Assembly (NCBI RefSeq): GCF_016907535.1
Contig: NZ_JAFBCF010000001.1
Location: 4,004,015 to 4,068,014, forward strand
DNA: 64,000 nucleotides
Direction: 5' to 3'
Source: Microlunatus panaciterrae
GTDB lineage: Bacteria > Actinomycetota > Actinomycetes > Propionibacteriales > Propionibacteriaceae
Position numbers and translations under genes: made by a program. The first letter of the stretch is position 1, and each line of letters starts with the position of its first letter. The notes beneath the pieces are model-generated. The model searched no databases. It was not told the DNA's origin and was given only the letters and a program-made list of their open reading frames with translations. Of this stretch, positions 51,245 to 60,708 are shown piece after piece.

Positions 51245-53518
51245 ATGGCTGGCAACGGGCAGGGTGGACCCACTCCAGGGTCGCTGCACGCCTGCCTGCT
51301 CAGCAACTCCGTCGTTATTGCCAGCGGCCGGCAGCTGATGGAGTTCCGACCGCTCCCTGATGCCTTCAACCGGGAGCAGTGGACCAGAGTGTCCGAGCTG
51401 GACGGTGCCATTGTGGCTCTCGGATCCAGCCGTCTGTCAGATCGTGACCCTGGCGAACAGATTCTGGTGGTGACCGAGGTGGACGGTCAGGCCGTGCTGA
51501 TGGGCTGGACCCACTCCGGTCCCGGTGAGAGCTCAGGAACGGGTTGGCACGAGTCACGCGCGGAACGCGTCGATCTGGGCGGCGCCCGGGTGACGGCCCT
51601 GGCGGTCTGGATCGGGTCGGCCGGGCGGGCCGAGAAAGCGCTGCTCACCGATCGCGGTGAGCTGGTCGTCCGGCTCCAGGATGGGCAGGACCGGTGGCGA
51701 CCGGTCGGGTTCACTCCCGGTGCGATATCGCTCGACGCTGCGGTCGCCGACGACGGCAGCCTCGAGTTGTTCTGCCTTGACGCGGAGGGCCACCTGCACC
51801 GCGTCCTCCGAGACGGCGGCGGTCGTTGGCATCCACCGGCCATGGACCTGACGCTGTCTGGGCAGAGGATCCTCGCCCATGCCTCCTGGGGGACCGGCCC
51901 GACGGCGAGCCAGCGTCTGGCGGTGCTGGACAGCGGTCAGCAGGTGACCAGCAGTCGAACCGGCGTTGGCGGCTGGGGGCCGTGGTTCCCGAGCCGGCAG
52001 CAACTGCCTGCCCCGCTGGGGCGGACCATCCGGGCCCTCTCCGGCGCGGGTGCTGACGCCGCCGGTGGCGCAGAGGTTGGAGCCGTCACCGCGGACGGCC
52101 GGTTTCTACTGAGGCACTGGATCCCTGTGGAGGGACAGTCCGGCTGGGAGAACGTCCCGTTGCCATGGTCGCGCCCGGTGCCGGCTCGTGACGGCGCCGA
52201 CGAGGCGACGGTGCCGACCGCATCAGGCAGGCCACCGGCCACGCTGCTGCGGTCAGCGTCAACGCAGCTCGCACGCGTCGCCGCTGCGACGGCGGTGCAG
52301 ACCGACCCTGCCCGGGCGGGTGCCGACCCGGCGTCTGAACCGGCCGTGGCGTTTCGGCGTGCGCCTCGTCCGGCCGAGTCGAACACGTTGCGACCAGCCA
52401 CACAGACGAACGGCACAACGCCGCCTGCGACCGCCCACCCGTCGGCCGACCACCCGCGCCACGACGGCTCAGAGGCTTGGGCTCTGACCCCCACTGTCCT
52501 GCTCACGGGACGCGACTTCACGCCGCTCGAGCCGGGGGACCCCGAACGCTTCGGGCCGTTCTCCCTGCTGCAGCGGGTGCGCGGCGGCCAGGACTCCACC
52601 GAGAAATTCATCGCCCGGGACGGCCGTGGAATGTGCTTCTTGAAGGTCCTGCGAGACGACGCCCAGAGCGATCACCGGGCTGCGTTCGAGCGGGAGTCGA
52701 TGATCGCTCAGCGCGTCCTCAACTGCAACCAGCTCAGCAACTACATCGACCACTCCGAACGCCGAGGCGAGGCCGCCGCCTACCTGGCGTTGAGCTTCGT
52801 CGAAGGCGAGGACCTGGAGACGCACCTGCTCAAGCGGGGACCCCTGGCGGGAGACAAGCTCCTCAAGTTCGCCTATGAGCTCCTCGGTGCCCTGGAGGAG
52901 ATGGAAGACGTCGCCATCGCCCACTGCGACATCAAGCCGAGCAATGTCATCCTGGCACCGCATCGGCGCCCGGTGGTCGTCGACTACGGGTGTGCGTTTC
53001 CGCTCGAGAACACCCAGGCCACCGCCCCGGTGTTCGCCACCCGGGAGTACGCCCCGCCGGAGTTCATCGACCATTGGGCCATCAGCACCCAGACCGACGT
53101 GTACTCGTGGGGGGCCGTCGTGATGAAGGCCGCCCTCGGGGAGATCCCCGCCGCCGACGACGACCGCCGAGCCGCGCAGTTGCGTCGGCTGCCGGAACAG
53201 CTTCGAGATCTGGTGGCCGCCTCCCTGTCGGCGGATCCGCAGGGGCGGTTGTACCGGAACGCGCTGGCAGCCCAGCTCGCCCGCAACCTGCACCAGCCTG
53301 CCCCGACAGCCAAGCTCGAGACGGTCACTGGCGTCGCCCCGGTGACCATCCCCAGAAGGGTGCTGCGGGGCCCGGCAAAGTTGAGGCAGCAGGTCGCGGA
53401 GCTGCCGGTGAACACCTACCGCCTGATCGTCGGGGGATGCGCCGTGCTCGGGTCCGCTTTCGGGATCATCACCGGTGCGGTCGTCTCCGCGCTCATCGGA
53501 CCGCTGGGAGGTGGCTGA
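51245..53518 (+). CDS. Membrane-anchored protein kinase with N-terminal propeller-like domain, cluster B
   Basis: The 757-residue protein has about 300 residues of lectin-like propeller repeats (WHESR, RWRPVGF, GRWHPP, WGPWF, GWENVPL turns). An Ala/Pro/Thr-rich linker (residues 330-410) follows, then a eukaryote-like kinase near 440-690 and a C-terminal hydrophobic helix (LIVGGCAVLGSAFGIITGAV). The catalytic loop is HCDIKPSNV with Asp near 562. The magnesium-binding motif reads DYG instead of DFG, and APPE replaces APE. FLKVL supplies the lysine. Helix direction suggests the propeller lies on the same side as the kinase. It is the first gene of a four-gene operon. Confidence 0.82.
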   Translation: MAGNGQGGPTPGSLHACLLSNSVVIASGRQLMEFRPLPDAFNREQWTRVSELDGAIVALGSSRLSDRDPGEQILVVTEVDGQAVLMGWTHSGPGESSGTGWHESRAERVDLGGARVTALAVWIGSAGRAEKALLTDRGELVVRLQDGQDRWRPVGFTPGAISLDAAVADDGSLELFCLDAEGHLHRVLRDGGGRWHPPAMDLTLSGQRILAHASWGTGPTASQRLAVLDSGQQVTSSRTGVGGWGPWFPSRQQLPAPLGRTIRALSGAGADAAGGAEVGAVTADGRFLLRHWIPVEGQSGWENVPLPWSRPVPARDGADEATVPTASGRPPATLLRSASTQLARVAAATAVQTDPARAGADPASEPAVAFRRAPRPAESNTLRPATQTNGTTPPATAHPSADHPRHDGSEAWALTPTVLLTGRDFTPLEPGDPERFGPFSLLQRVRGGQDSTEKFIARDGRGMCFLKVLRDDAQSDHRAAFERESMIAQRVLNCNQLSNYIDHSERRGEAAAYLALSFVEGEDLETHLLKRGPLAGDKLLKFAYELLGALEEMEDVAIAHCDIKPSNVILAPHRRPVVVDYGCAFPLENTQATAPVFATREYAPPEFIDHWAISTQTDVYSWGAVVMKAALGEIPAADDDRRAAQLRRLPEQLRDLVAASLSADPQGRLYRNALAAQLARNLHQPAPTAKLETVTGVAPVTIPRRVLRGPAKLRQQVAELPVNTYRLIVGGCAVLGSAFGIITGAVVSALIGPLGGG

Positions 53519-53519
53519 G

Positions 53520-53642
53520 ATGGCTGAGCTTCGGCGTCGAACCAAGCCCGTGAGCCAGGGCGGCCTCCGGATCAGGGTGTTCGCGGCGACCTTCGGCCTG
53601 TTCTTCGTGATCTTCCTCGTGGTGGCGGTCGTTCATGGCTAG
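53520..53642 (+). CDS. 40-residue single-helix membrane peptide, cluster B
   Basis: The frame encodes MAELRRRTKPVSQGGLRIR followed by a hydrophobic helix (VFAATFGLFFVIFLVVAVV) and HG-stop. The basic N-terminus should stay inside. It starts one base after the kinase stop and overlaps the next gene by eight bases, so it is translated as part of the operon. It is too short for most gene finders. It may recruit the GTPase or kinase to the membrane. Confidence 0.7.
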   Translation: MAELRRRTKPVSQGGLRIRVFAATFGLFFVIFLVVAVVHG

Positions 53643-54759
53643 GACCTACTTCTGTCCGAACTGCCTCGCCAAGATCAACCAGGAGCAGGTGCGGTATCGG
53701 ACCCGCAACGGCGAGGAGACGGCCCAGCCCGTGATCGTCTACGACCGGGGGCCGGCCGAATGGGCCAAGGCGATCTGGACGGGTGACCCGCGGCACATCC
53801 ACCAGAAGGATCGGGCTGCTCTGGCCGAGCGGTTCAGGCAGGGGATCCATGGCGAGTGCCCGAACGGTCACGTCGTTCCCGATGACGCCTTCGGCGTGCG
53901 CTCGGTGGCCATCGGGCTGGTGGGGGAGGCAGCGGCCGGGAAGTCGGTCTTCCTCGCCTCGCTGCTGGACCTGCTCGAACGCGGTCGGCTGATGCCATAC
54001 CTGGATTTCCGCCGACCGGAGGCGGCCAGACGCGTCATCGCCGAACGGTTCGGGCCGTTCTATCGCTTCGGTGAGGCGCCGGCGGCGACGACGACGGCGG
54101 CACCGCGCGAGGCGATCACGGTCGAGGGCTACAAGGACGGCGAGCTCCAGGCCTACTTGTCCTTCTTCGACACTGCCGGTGACTACAGCGACTATGCCGA
54201 CCTCGGTGAGCACAACCGTGCCCTCTTCGCGGCCGACGTCATGATGTTCTTCATCACGCCCGAGGCGTTGCACCTGCCGAAGTCGCGACCGCAGCGCAGA
54301 CCGGACCAGCGGCAGTCCTGGAGTGACACCCATGCGCTGATCCAGGTGGCGTTGGAGGCGGCGAAGCACAGCAAGACGTTGGCCCATGCGGCGGTGATCT
54401 TGTGCAAGTCGGACGACATCGACCCGTCGTCGCTCAACATCCTCAAGGAGGCCCGGGCCGATCTCCGCTATGGCGATGGACTCACCCTGCACCGCGCTTT
54501 CGAGGTGATCGAACAGGACTCCGCCTATATCCGCAGGTTCATGGACAGCAACGACGACGGTCGTGTCGTCGCACGCCGGATCGAGGAGACGTTCACGACT
54601 GTGAGCTATCACCTCGTCTCGGCGACCGGTGGGCCTGCCGACCCAGGCACCGGTCGGTTCGTCAACCCGCGTCCGCAACGCGTCCTCGACCCGCTGCTCA
54701 CCTCGTTGGTCCGTACCGGCATGCTGGACCCCAACCATGGAACGCAGGCCCTTCGGTGA
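53635..54759 (+). CDS. Zinc-ribbon GTPase-like protein (DO-GTPase2-type candidate), cluster B
   Basis: The 374-residue protein has a CPNC zinc-knuckle half at residues 7-10 and CPNGH near 76, then a P-loop GEAAAGKSVFL near 97. FFDTAGDYSDY lies near 177 (G3-like Asp) and VILCKSDDID near 254, a G4-like motif with Lys-Ser-Asp. The order matches, as I recall it, the DO-GTPase2 family of double-GTPase domains. It should hydrolyse GTP or ATP and probably works with the next protein. The ATG at 53635 overlaps the 40-residue gene. Confidence 0.72.
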   Translation: MARTYFCPNCLAKINQEQVRYRTRNGEETAQPVIVYDRGPAEWAKAIWTGDPRHIHQKDRAALAERFRQGIHGECPNGHVVPDDAFGVRSVAIGLVGEAAAGKSVFLASLLDLLERGRLMPYLDFRRPEAARRVIAERFGPFYRFGEAPAATTTAAPREAITVEGYKDGELQAYLSFFDTAGDYSDYADLGEHNRALFAADVMMFFITPEALHLPKSRPQRRPDQRQSWSDTHALIQVALEAAKHSKTLAHAAVILCKSDDIDPSSLNILKEARADLRYGDGLTLHRAFEVIEQDSAYIRRFMDSNDDGRVVARRIEETFTTVSYHLVSATGGPADPGTGRFVNPRPQRVLDPLLTSLVRTGMLDPNHGTQALR

Positions 54760-56402
54760 CTGTGGTGCGCTGTGAACAGCTCCGGTTCACGTGGGCGGAA
54801 CGACGACTTGACGGGAACGGGGCCGGGTTCGGCACGATTTTGTTGTCACGCGGCTGGCCGAAGGGCTTGCTGGACGAACCTGGGCTCCGCGAGGCCGTCA
54901 CGACCCTGTCCACCGAGGCTCGGCGGGTCTCAGCCGACGGCGCCATCTTCGTCTCCTGCCGACGGGTGCGTGGTGGGTCGCTGCTGGTGGCGAAACGCCC
55001 GGTAGGAACTGACGGCGCCGGCCGGCCGGAGAACTATGCGGTGCACGCCCTGTTCGACCCGTCGGGGACCCTGGGCGCGCTCGACCTTGGCCCGCTGGTG
55101 CGGGGCGGTGCCTTCGTGCTGGATCGTTGCGTCGACGCCGCACCTGACCCAGCCGCCGAGTTGGTCGAGATCAAGGCGCCCGACCAGTGGGACGAGTCCG
55201 TGAGCAGGGTGGAAGCGCCCGGGTCGGTGACCCCCGCACCGGGATCTCGCTTCGCCTGTTGGGATCTTGCCGAGGCCGACGCCATCCTGGGTCGTGCGTG
55301 TCGCGAATTTCCGGCTGACCTCGTCAACCGCTGTGAGGTCGACGGCGCGGTCACCCCAGCGCAGGCCATGCGGCGGCCCGAGGTTCCGGTGGTCCCCCAA
55401 CTGGCCATCTTCGACGAGGCGGTGGCGTTGGGTGCGGTCCTGGAGGATCTGTGGTGGGAACGTCGTGGGTGGACCGAGGATCAGTGGAGGGCGGTCCTGG
55501 AGCAGTACATGATCGTGACCCAGCCGGTCGGCTCGGTGCCTGATGCGTCGCTCACGACCCGGTGGGATCGCTCGGACGTACGCGGCCGTGCAGCGGTGGC
55601 CCTGGAGCTGCTGGTCCGGCCCACCCTGAGCAGCGACTCGGTGGTGCGACGGGACGTGGCGGCCCGGCCACAGCTCGTGGACGAGATCGTCGAGCTCGGC
55701 GTGACCGGGAGTCCCTCGAAGAGGTCAGCGGCGGCCCGCTGGGTCGCGGCCGCAGGGACCCCAGAGCAGGTGCTGGACCTGGCCACCGAGCTGTCGGTCC
55801 AGTGGCCAGGGGATCGGCTGCCCGCGGTCCTGGAGGAGCACCTACGACAACAGAGCCCCGCGGATCTCCCACAGGTCCTGCTCGGTCCGGTCGCGGCCAG
55901 CCTGGATGCGACCGAGCCGCTGTCGCCCGAGTGGCGCGCGATCTGCCTCGAGCTCCTCTTCGCTGGACAGCGCACCTGCAAGAATTCGGCCGCACTGGGC
56001 GAGGCCTCCTCTGACGCGGAGCTCGCCGCGGCTGTGGTGGCGGCCGACGAGCAGGGCGCCGCCTTGTCGGAGAGCTGGCATCGGTTAGCCAGCATCTCCA
56101 GCCCTGAGCGTCGCGAGCGGGTGTTCGCCCAGGCGTCGGCGGCGACGGCAACCTACCTCTTGGGCCGATGGTTCTCCTCGGATGGCGCTGCCTTGCAGCG
56201 TGATGCGCGACGTCGCCTTGCCGCGGCATGGCCGAGGATGGTTTCGCTACTGGACTGGCCAGAGGGGATCCGTGGCGCCATGCTGGAGGTGACCCACCAG
56301 CAGCGGATGCTGCGGCTGCAGCGGATGTTCCTGCTGCTGGCCGTCGGGGTGCTCGGCGTAGCTGTGGTGGTCCTGGCCGTGATCATGATCGTGCGTCCTT
56401 GA
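54756..56402 (+). CDS. GAP1-like membrane-anchored partner of the GTPase, cluster B
   Basis: The 548-residue protein begins MTVVRCEQLRFTWAERRLDG and then GAGFGTILLSRGWP. Near residue 90 it reads GRPENYAVHALF, like the conserved GRxGNxxAHAL block of GTPase-associated protein 1 (GAP1). The middle is helical, and the end is a membrane helix (MFLLLAVGVLGVAVVVLAVI). GTG start overlaps the GTPase stop by four bases (GTGA). Family assignment is from recalled motifs, not a search. A longer open frame (from 54402) runs inside the GTPase gene and is not coding. Confidence 0.68.
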   Translation: MTVVRCEQLRFTWAERRLDGNGAGFGTILLSRGWPKGLLDEPGLREAVTTLSTEARRVSADGAIFVSCRRVRGGSLLVAKRPVGTDGAGRPENYAVHALFDPSGTLGALDLGPLVRGGAFVLDRCVDAAPDPAAELVEIKAPDQWDESVSRVEAPGSVTPAPGSRFACWDLAEADAILGRACREFPADLVNRCEVDGAVTPAQAMRRPEVPVVPQLAIFDEAVALGAVLEDLWWERRGWTEDQWRAVLEQYMIVTQPVGSVPDASLTTRWDRSDVRGRAAVALELLVRPTLSSDSVVRRDVAARPQLVDEIVELGVTGSPSKRSAAARWVAAAGTPEQVLDLATELSVQWPGDRLPAVLEEHLRQQSPADLPQVLLGPVAASLDATEPLSPEWRAICLELLFAGQRTCKNSAALGEASSDAELAAAVVAADEQGAALSESWHRLASISSPERRERVFAQASAATATYLLGRWFSSDGAALQRDARRRLAAAWPRMVSLLDWPEGIRGAMLEVTHQQRMLRLQRMFLLLAVGVLGVAVVVLAVIMIVRP

Positions 56403-56517
56403 CGCTCGCGCTTCAGCTTTCTTGTCATGGCGAGTCTGACCGAGCCGCGGTACGCTCCCGAACGTGACCGCGGGTGACCCGAGCGCGGCGCAGGGCTGAG
56501 GCCAGAAGGAGCATGGG

Positions 56518-58749
56518 ATGACGATCCAGTCGCAGGTGGACCAGCTGATCAGTCAGATGTCGCCGGCCGAGAAGGCGGGGCAGCTGACCCAGTATTTCTA
56601 CTTCCGTCTGCCGGAAGGCGCCGAGCCGGGTCTGGACTTCGACGCCGACCAGCAGCCGCAGATGGTCGAGTCGGCCCTGCGCTCGGGCGCCGCCGGTTCG
56701 CTGCTCTTCGTGTTCGATCCGGCCGAGGTCAATCGCCTCCAGCGGCTCGCCATTGAAGGCAACCGGCTCGGCATCCCCGCGTTGTTCGGCTTCGATGTCA
56801 TCCACGGGCTGCGGACGATCCTTCCGGTGCCGATCGCCATGGCCGCCTCATGGGATCCGGACACCATCGAGCGTGGTCAGGCCGTCGCGGCCCGGGAGGC
56901 GCGTGCGGTCGGCATCCACTGGACGTTCGCGCCCATGGTCGACATCGCCCGCGACCCGCGCTGGGGCCGGATCATCGAGGGCGCCGGAGAGGACCCTTAT
57001 CTCGGCGCCGCCGTGGCCGTCGCCCAGGTGCGGGGCTTCCAGGGCGGTGAGCTGGGTGAACCTGACCGCGTGATCGCCGGTCCGAAGCACTTCGCCGGTT
57101 ATGGTGCCGCCCTCGGCGGGCGCGACTACGACGAGGTGAACCTTTCCGACTCTGAGCTCTGGAACGTCTACTTCCCGCCGTTCAAGGCGGCGATCGATGC
57201 CGGTGCCGGCAACGTGATGACCGCCTACATGCCGCTGAACGGGATCCCGGCGGCCGGCAGTCGGTGGCTGTTCACCGACGTGCTGCGCGATACCTGGGGG
57301 TTCGAGGGCTTCGTTGTCAGCGACGCCAACGTCGTGCGTAGCCTGGTGACCCACGGCTTCGCAGCCGACTTGGGCGATGCGGCCGCCCGAGCCGTCAACG
57401 CCGGGGTGGACATGGAGATGGCGGTCGCGGATCCCGGCTATGCCCACCTGCCCGAAGCCCTGGAGTCCGGCGACGCCGACCCGCAGGCCGTCGACGCCAG
57501 TGTCCGGCGCATCCTGGAGGCCAAGATCCGGTTGGGTCTCTTCGACGCACCGTACGTGGACGAGAACCGCGCCCGTGAGGTGCTCGCCGACCCGGCGCAC
57601 CGGGAGGTGGCCCGGGTTGCCGCGGAGCGGTCGGCGGTGCTCCTCCGCAACGAGGGGGACCTGTTGCCGCTGACCGCCGGCGACCTGGGCTCGATCGCGG
57701 TCATCGGGCCGCTGGCCGACTCGAAGCGCGACACCCTCGGACCGTGGGTCTTCGACTTCGACCTGGACGAGACGGTCACCGTGGTGGAGGGCCTCCGCGC
57801 CAAGGCGGGCGAGGGGGTCCGGGTTGATCATGCCCGCGGGGTGCGGGTCGGGCAACGCCTGTTTCCGTCGTTGTTCGACATGTTCGGGGGAAACAAGCCA
57901 GCAGACCCGGAGGGCTTCGACGACGAGGCGGAGTTCGACCGCGCCGTCGACCTGGCCCGCGGAGCAGATGTCGCTGTCGTGGTGGCGGGTGAGTGGCAGA
58001 ACATGATCGGTGAGGCGGCCTCACGGTCGTCACTCGAGCTGCCGGGACGCCAGCTGGAGCTGTTGCAGGCCGTGGTCGCGACCGGCACGCCGGTGGTGCT
58101 GCTGATCATGAACGGGCGCCCGCTGGACCTGCGCTGGGCCGCCGAGCACGTACCGGCGATCCTCGACATCTGGTATCCGGGCAGCCAAGGCGGCGCGGCG
58201 GTGGCCAACCTGCTGTTCGGCGAGGTGTCGCCTGGGGGCAAGTTGCCGTTCAGCTGGCCGCGGACGGTGGGGCAGGTGCCGATGGTGTATTCACACACCC
58301 GTTCGCATGAGCCCGAGAACCAGCAGCGGCGTTACTGGGACGAGGCCAGCACACCGCTGTTCCCGTTCGGCCACGGCTTGAGCTACGGCCGCTTCGACTA
58401 CGCCAACCTAGCCGTCGACCAACCAGCCTGCACGACTGACGGCTCGGTCACGGTGTCGGTGGAGGTCACCAACTCGGCAGATCGAGAGGCCGATGAGGTG
58501 GTCCAGCTCTATCTGCATCAGCGCCACGGCTCGGCGGTGCGTCCGGTACGCGAGCTGAAAGGCTTCCGGCGGGTGGCCCTGGCGGCGGGGGAGTCACGTA
58601 CGCTCGAGTTCCCACTCGGGCCCAATGAGCGGCGGTACTGGAACGCTGCGGTCCGGGGCTGGGTGACCGACGCGTCGACCTTCGACGTCTGGGTCGGCGG
58701 CGACTCCACCGCCGCGCTGTCGACCACGTTCGAGGTCACCGACGCGTAG
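56518..58749 (+). CDS. GH3 beta-glucosidase (BglX-like)
   Basis: The 743-residue enzyme has an N-terminal TIM barrel with KHFAGYGAALGGRDYDEVNL and the nucleophile Asp in VVSDANVV near residue 269. A second alpha/beta-sandwich domain (LLRNEGDLLPL onward) follows, with a C-terminal FnIII-like domain (VSVEVTNSADREADEVVQLY). No signal peptide is present, so it likely acts inside on imported disaccharides. It retains anomeric configuration. An AGAAGGAGC ribosome site precedes the ATG at 56518. Confidence 0.92.
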   Translation: MTIQSQVDQLISQMSPAEKAGQLTQYFYFRLPEGAEPGLDFDADQQPQMVESALRSGAAGSLLFVFDPAEVNRLQRLAIEGNRLGIPALFGFDVIHGLRTILPVPIAMAASWDPDTIERGQAVAAREARAVGIHWTFAPMVDIARDPRWGRIIEGAGEDPYLGAAVAVAQVRGFQGGELGEPDRVIAGPKHFAGYGAALGGRDYDEVNLSDSELWNVYFPPFKAAIDAGAGNVMTAYMPLNGIPAAGSRWLFTDVLRDTWGFEGFVVSDANVVRSLVTHGFAADLGDAAARAVNAGVDMEMAVADPGYAHLPEALESGDADPQAVDASVRRILEAKIRLGLFDAPYVDENRAREVLADPAHREVARVAAERSAVLLRNEGDLLPLTAGDLGSIAVIGPLADSKRDTLGPWVFDFDLDETVTVVEGLRAKAGEGVRVDHARGVRVGQRLFPSLFDMFGGNKPADPEGFDDEAEFDRAVDLARGADVAVVVAGEWQNMIGEAASRSSLELPGRQLELLQAVVATGTPVVLLIMNGRPLDLRWAAEHVPAILDIWYPGSQGGAAVANLLFGEVSPGGKLPFSWPRTVGQVPMVYSHTRSHEPENQQRRYWDEASTPLFPFGHGLSYGRFDYANLAVDQPACTTDGSVTVSVEVTNSADREADEVVQLYLHQRHGSAVRPVRELKGFRRVALAAGESRTLEFPLGPNERRYWNAAVRGWVTDASTFDVWVGGDSTAALSTTFEVTDA

Positions 58750-58772
58750 TCCGGCGACGTTCGGTCGACAGC

Positions 58773-58791
58773 GCGGCGGGTGGGTCGCCGC
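58773..58791. terminator. Short hairpin between the convergent GH3 and AKR genes
   Basis: GCGGCG (58773-58778) and CGCCGC (58786-58791) form a six-bp stem with a seven-base loop in the 50-base gap between the converging stop codons. It is short, so a terminator role is possible but weakly supported. Confidence 0.35.
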
Positions 58792-58799
58792 CATCTGGT

Positions 58800-59810
58800 T
58801 CAGGCCTCGCGGGTCTTGGGTGAGCGCTCCAGGGTCCGGGCCGGGTCGCGTTCGATCACCGGATCGAGGATCTCGTCGATCCTCGCGAGGATCTCAGGCG
58901 ACAGCCGCACACCGGCGGCCTGCACGTTGTCGTGGACCTGCTCGGGTCGGGACGCACCGATGATCGCGGTGGCCACGTTGGCGTTCTGCAGCACCCAGGC
59001 GACGGCAAGCGCAGCCATCGACAGACCGGCTTCTGCGGCCACCGGCTTCAGCTGCTGCACCCTGGTCAATACGTCCTCGCCCATCCAGCGCTTGATCGAG
59101 TTGGCGCCACCCTTCTCGTCGGTGGCCCGCGACCCCTCGGGCGGCTGCTCGCCAGGCTGGTATTTGCCCGTCAGTACACCTTGAGCGATCGGTGACCACA
59201 CGACCTGGGAGATCCCGAGCTCCTGCGAGGCAGGGACGACCTCCGCTTCGATGACACGCCACAGCATCGAATACTCCGGCTGGTTGGAGATCAGCTGGAA
59301 GCCCAGGTCACGCGCCAGGCCATGCGCTGCCCGAAGCTGGTCGACCGTCCACTCGCTCACTCCGACATAGAGCACCTTGCCGGCTCGGACCAGGTCGGCG
59401 AAGGCCTGCATCGTCTCCTCGAGCGGCGTCTCGTAGTCGTAGCGATGCGCCTGGTAAACGTCGATGTAGTCGGTCTGCAGACGCTTGAGTGAGCCGTGAG
59501 CGGCCTCCATGATGTGCTTGCGTGACAGTCCAAGATCGTTGTGACCCTTTGGTCCGATCGGGCCGAAGACCTTGGTCATGATCTCCAGCGACTCGCGTCG
59601 CTCGTCCTTGAGCGCCTCGCCGAGTACCGTCTCCGCCTGGGTATTGGCGTAGACGTCAGCCGTGTCGAACGTGGTGATCCCGGCTTCCAGCGCTGCGCGC
59701 ACGCAGCTCCGGGCCTGGTCGTTCTCCAGCTGAGAACCATGGGTCAGCCAGTTGCCGTAGGTGACTTCGGAAATCTTGAGGCCTGAGTGGCCGAGGTAGC
59801 GAAATTCCAT
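58800..59810 (-). CDS. Aldo/keto reductase (Kv-beta/YghZ-like)
   Basis: The 336-residue TIM-barrel oxidoreductase has TTFDTADVYANTQAE (Asp and Tyr of the catalytic set), the Lys in IMTKVFG and the His in DVYQAHRYDYE. SPIAQGVLTGKYQPG and IIGASRPEQVHDN are the family NADPH-binding ends. It probably reduces a keto or aldose sugar imported by the adjacent ABC system. It is downstream of the importer genes in the same direction; a gap of about 71 bases separates it from the nearest permease. Confidence 0.9.
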   Translation of the reverse strand: MEFRYLGHSGLKISEVTYGNWLTHGSQLENDQARSCVRAALEAGITTFDTADVYANTQAETVLGEALKDERRESLEIMTKVFGPIGPKGHNDLGLSRKHIMEAAHGSLKRLQTDYIDVYQAHRYDYETPLEETMQAFADLVRAGKVLYVGVSEWTVDQLRAAHGLARDLGFQLISNQPEYSMLWRVIEAEVVPASQELGISQVVWSPIAQGVLTGKYQPGEQPPEGSRATDEKGGANSIKRWMGEDVLTRVQQLKPVAAEAGLSMAALAVAWVLQNANVATAIIGASRPEQVHDNVQAAGVRLSPEILARIDEILDPVIERDPARTLERSPKTREA

Positions 59811-59881
59811 GGTCCCTTTCTATCGTCTCGGCGTCGGCGGCACCTCTCGGGGCCACCCTGTGGCTATCGGGGGCCGCGGGG

Positions 59882-60700
59882 CTACTTCACGGCACCGCCG
59901 GTGGCGCCAGCCGCGATGTACTTCTGGGCGATGACGAGCAGGATGATGGCGGGGATGGAGGCCAGCATGGCTGTCGCCATCACGGCGCTCCAGTTGGAGA
60001 TGTGGGCGCCGAGATAGGTGTAGATGCCCAGAGTGACGGGTACGACGTTCCCCTTCGTGGTCAAGGTGAGGGCGAAGATGAAGTCACTCCAGGCGAAGAG
60101 GAAGGCGAACAATCCAACAGTGATCATGGAGTTCAGACTGATCGGGACCACAATGGACAGGAAGGCACGGACCAGGCCGGCGCCATCGACCCGGGCGGCC
60201 TCCACGATCGAGGGTGGAACGCCGAGCATGAACGAGCGCATGATCAAGATCCCGAAAGGGATGGCATTGGCGGCGTTGGCGATGATCAGCCCCGGGATCG
60301 AGTTGAGCAGGCCGATGCGTTCGTAGGCGGTGTAGAGGGCGTTGGCGATGACGATCCCGGGGATCATCTGGGAGATCAGGATCGCCAACAGGGCCCAGTT
60401 GATCCAGCGGAACCGGAACTGGGCCAGAGCGTAGGCACAGGGTGCAGCGATCAGCAGGGTCAGCACGACGGTCCCGCACGCGATCAACAGGCTGGTGACC
60501 AGGTTGCGGCCTTGGTCGTGGATCGCGGTCTGGTAACCGGCAAGCGTCGGATGCGCTGGGAAGAAGTTCGCGGACAGGGTGTTGCCGCTGGGCTGGAGCG
60601 AGGTGTTCAGCATCCAGTAGACCGGGAACAGCATCAGGGCCAGCAGGACGATGGCGATGGTGGTACGGATCCCGCTGCGGGCGTGTCGAGTGGACTTCAT
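59882..60700 (-). CDS. Sugar ABC permease 2 (MalG type)
   Basis: The 272-residue inner-membrane protein has six helices and the EAA loop IVEAARVDGAGLVRAF. The ATG at 60700 has an AAGGGAG site; the much longer open frame upstream is a shadow. It lies eight bases downstream of the first permease gene of this operon. Confidence 0.92.
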   Translation of the reverse strand: MKSTRHARSGIRTTIAIVLLALMLFPVYWMLNTSLQPSGNTLSANFFPAHPTLAGYQTAIHDQGRNLVTSLLIACGTVVLTLLIAAPCAYALAQFRFRWINWALLAILISQMIPGIVIANALYTAYERIGLLNSIPGLIIANAANAIPFGILIMRSFMLGVPPSIVEAARVDGAGLVRAFLSIVVPISLNSMITVGLFAFLFAWSDFIFALTLTTKGNVVPVTLGIYTYLGAHISNWSAVMATAMLASIPAIILLVIAQKYIAAGATGGAVK

Positions 60701-60708
60701 CGTCTCCC

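Noticed and set aside
54402..54755. N-terminal extension of the GAP1-like gene
   Set aside because: It lies within the GTPase gene in another frame; the GTG at 54756 overlaps the preceding stop by four bases and starts the family sequence.
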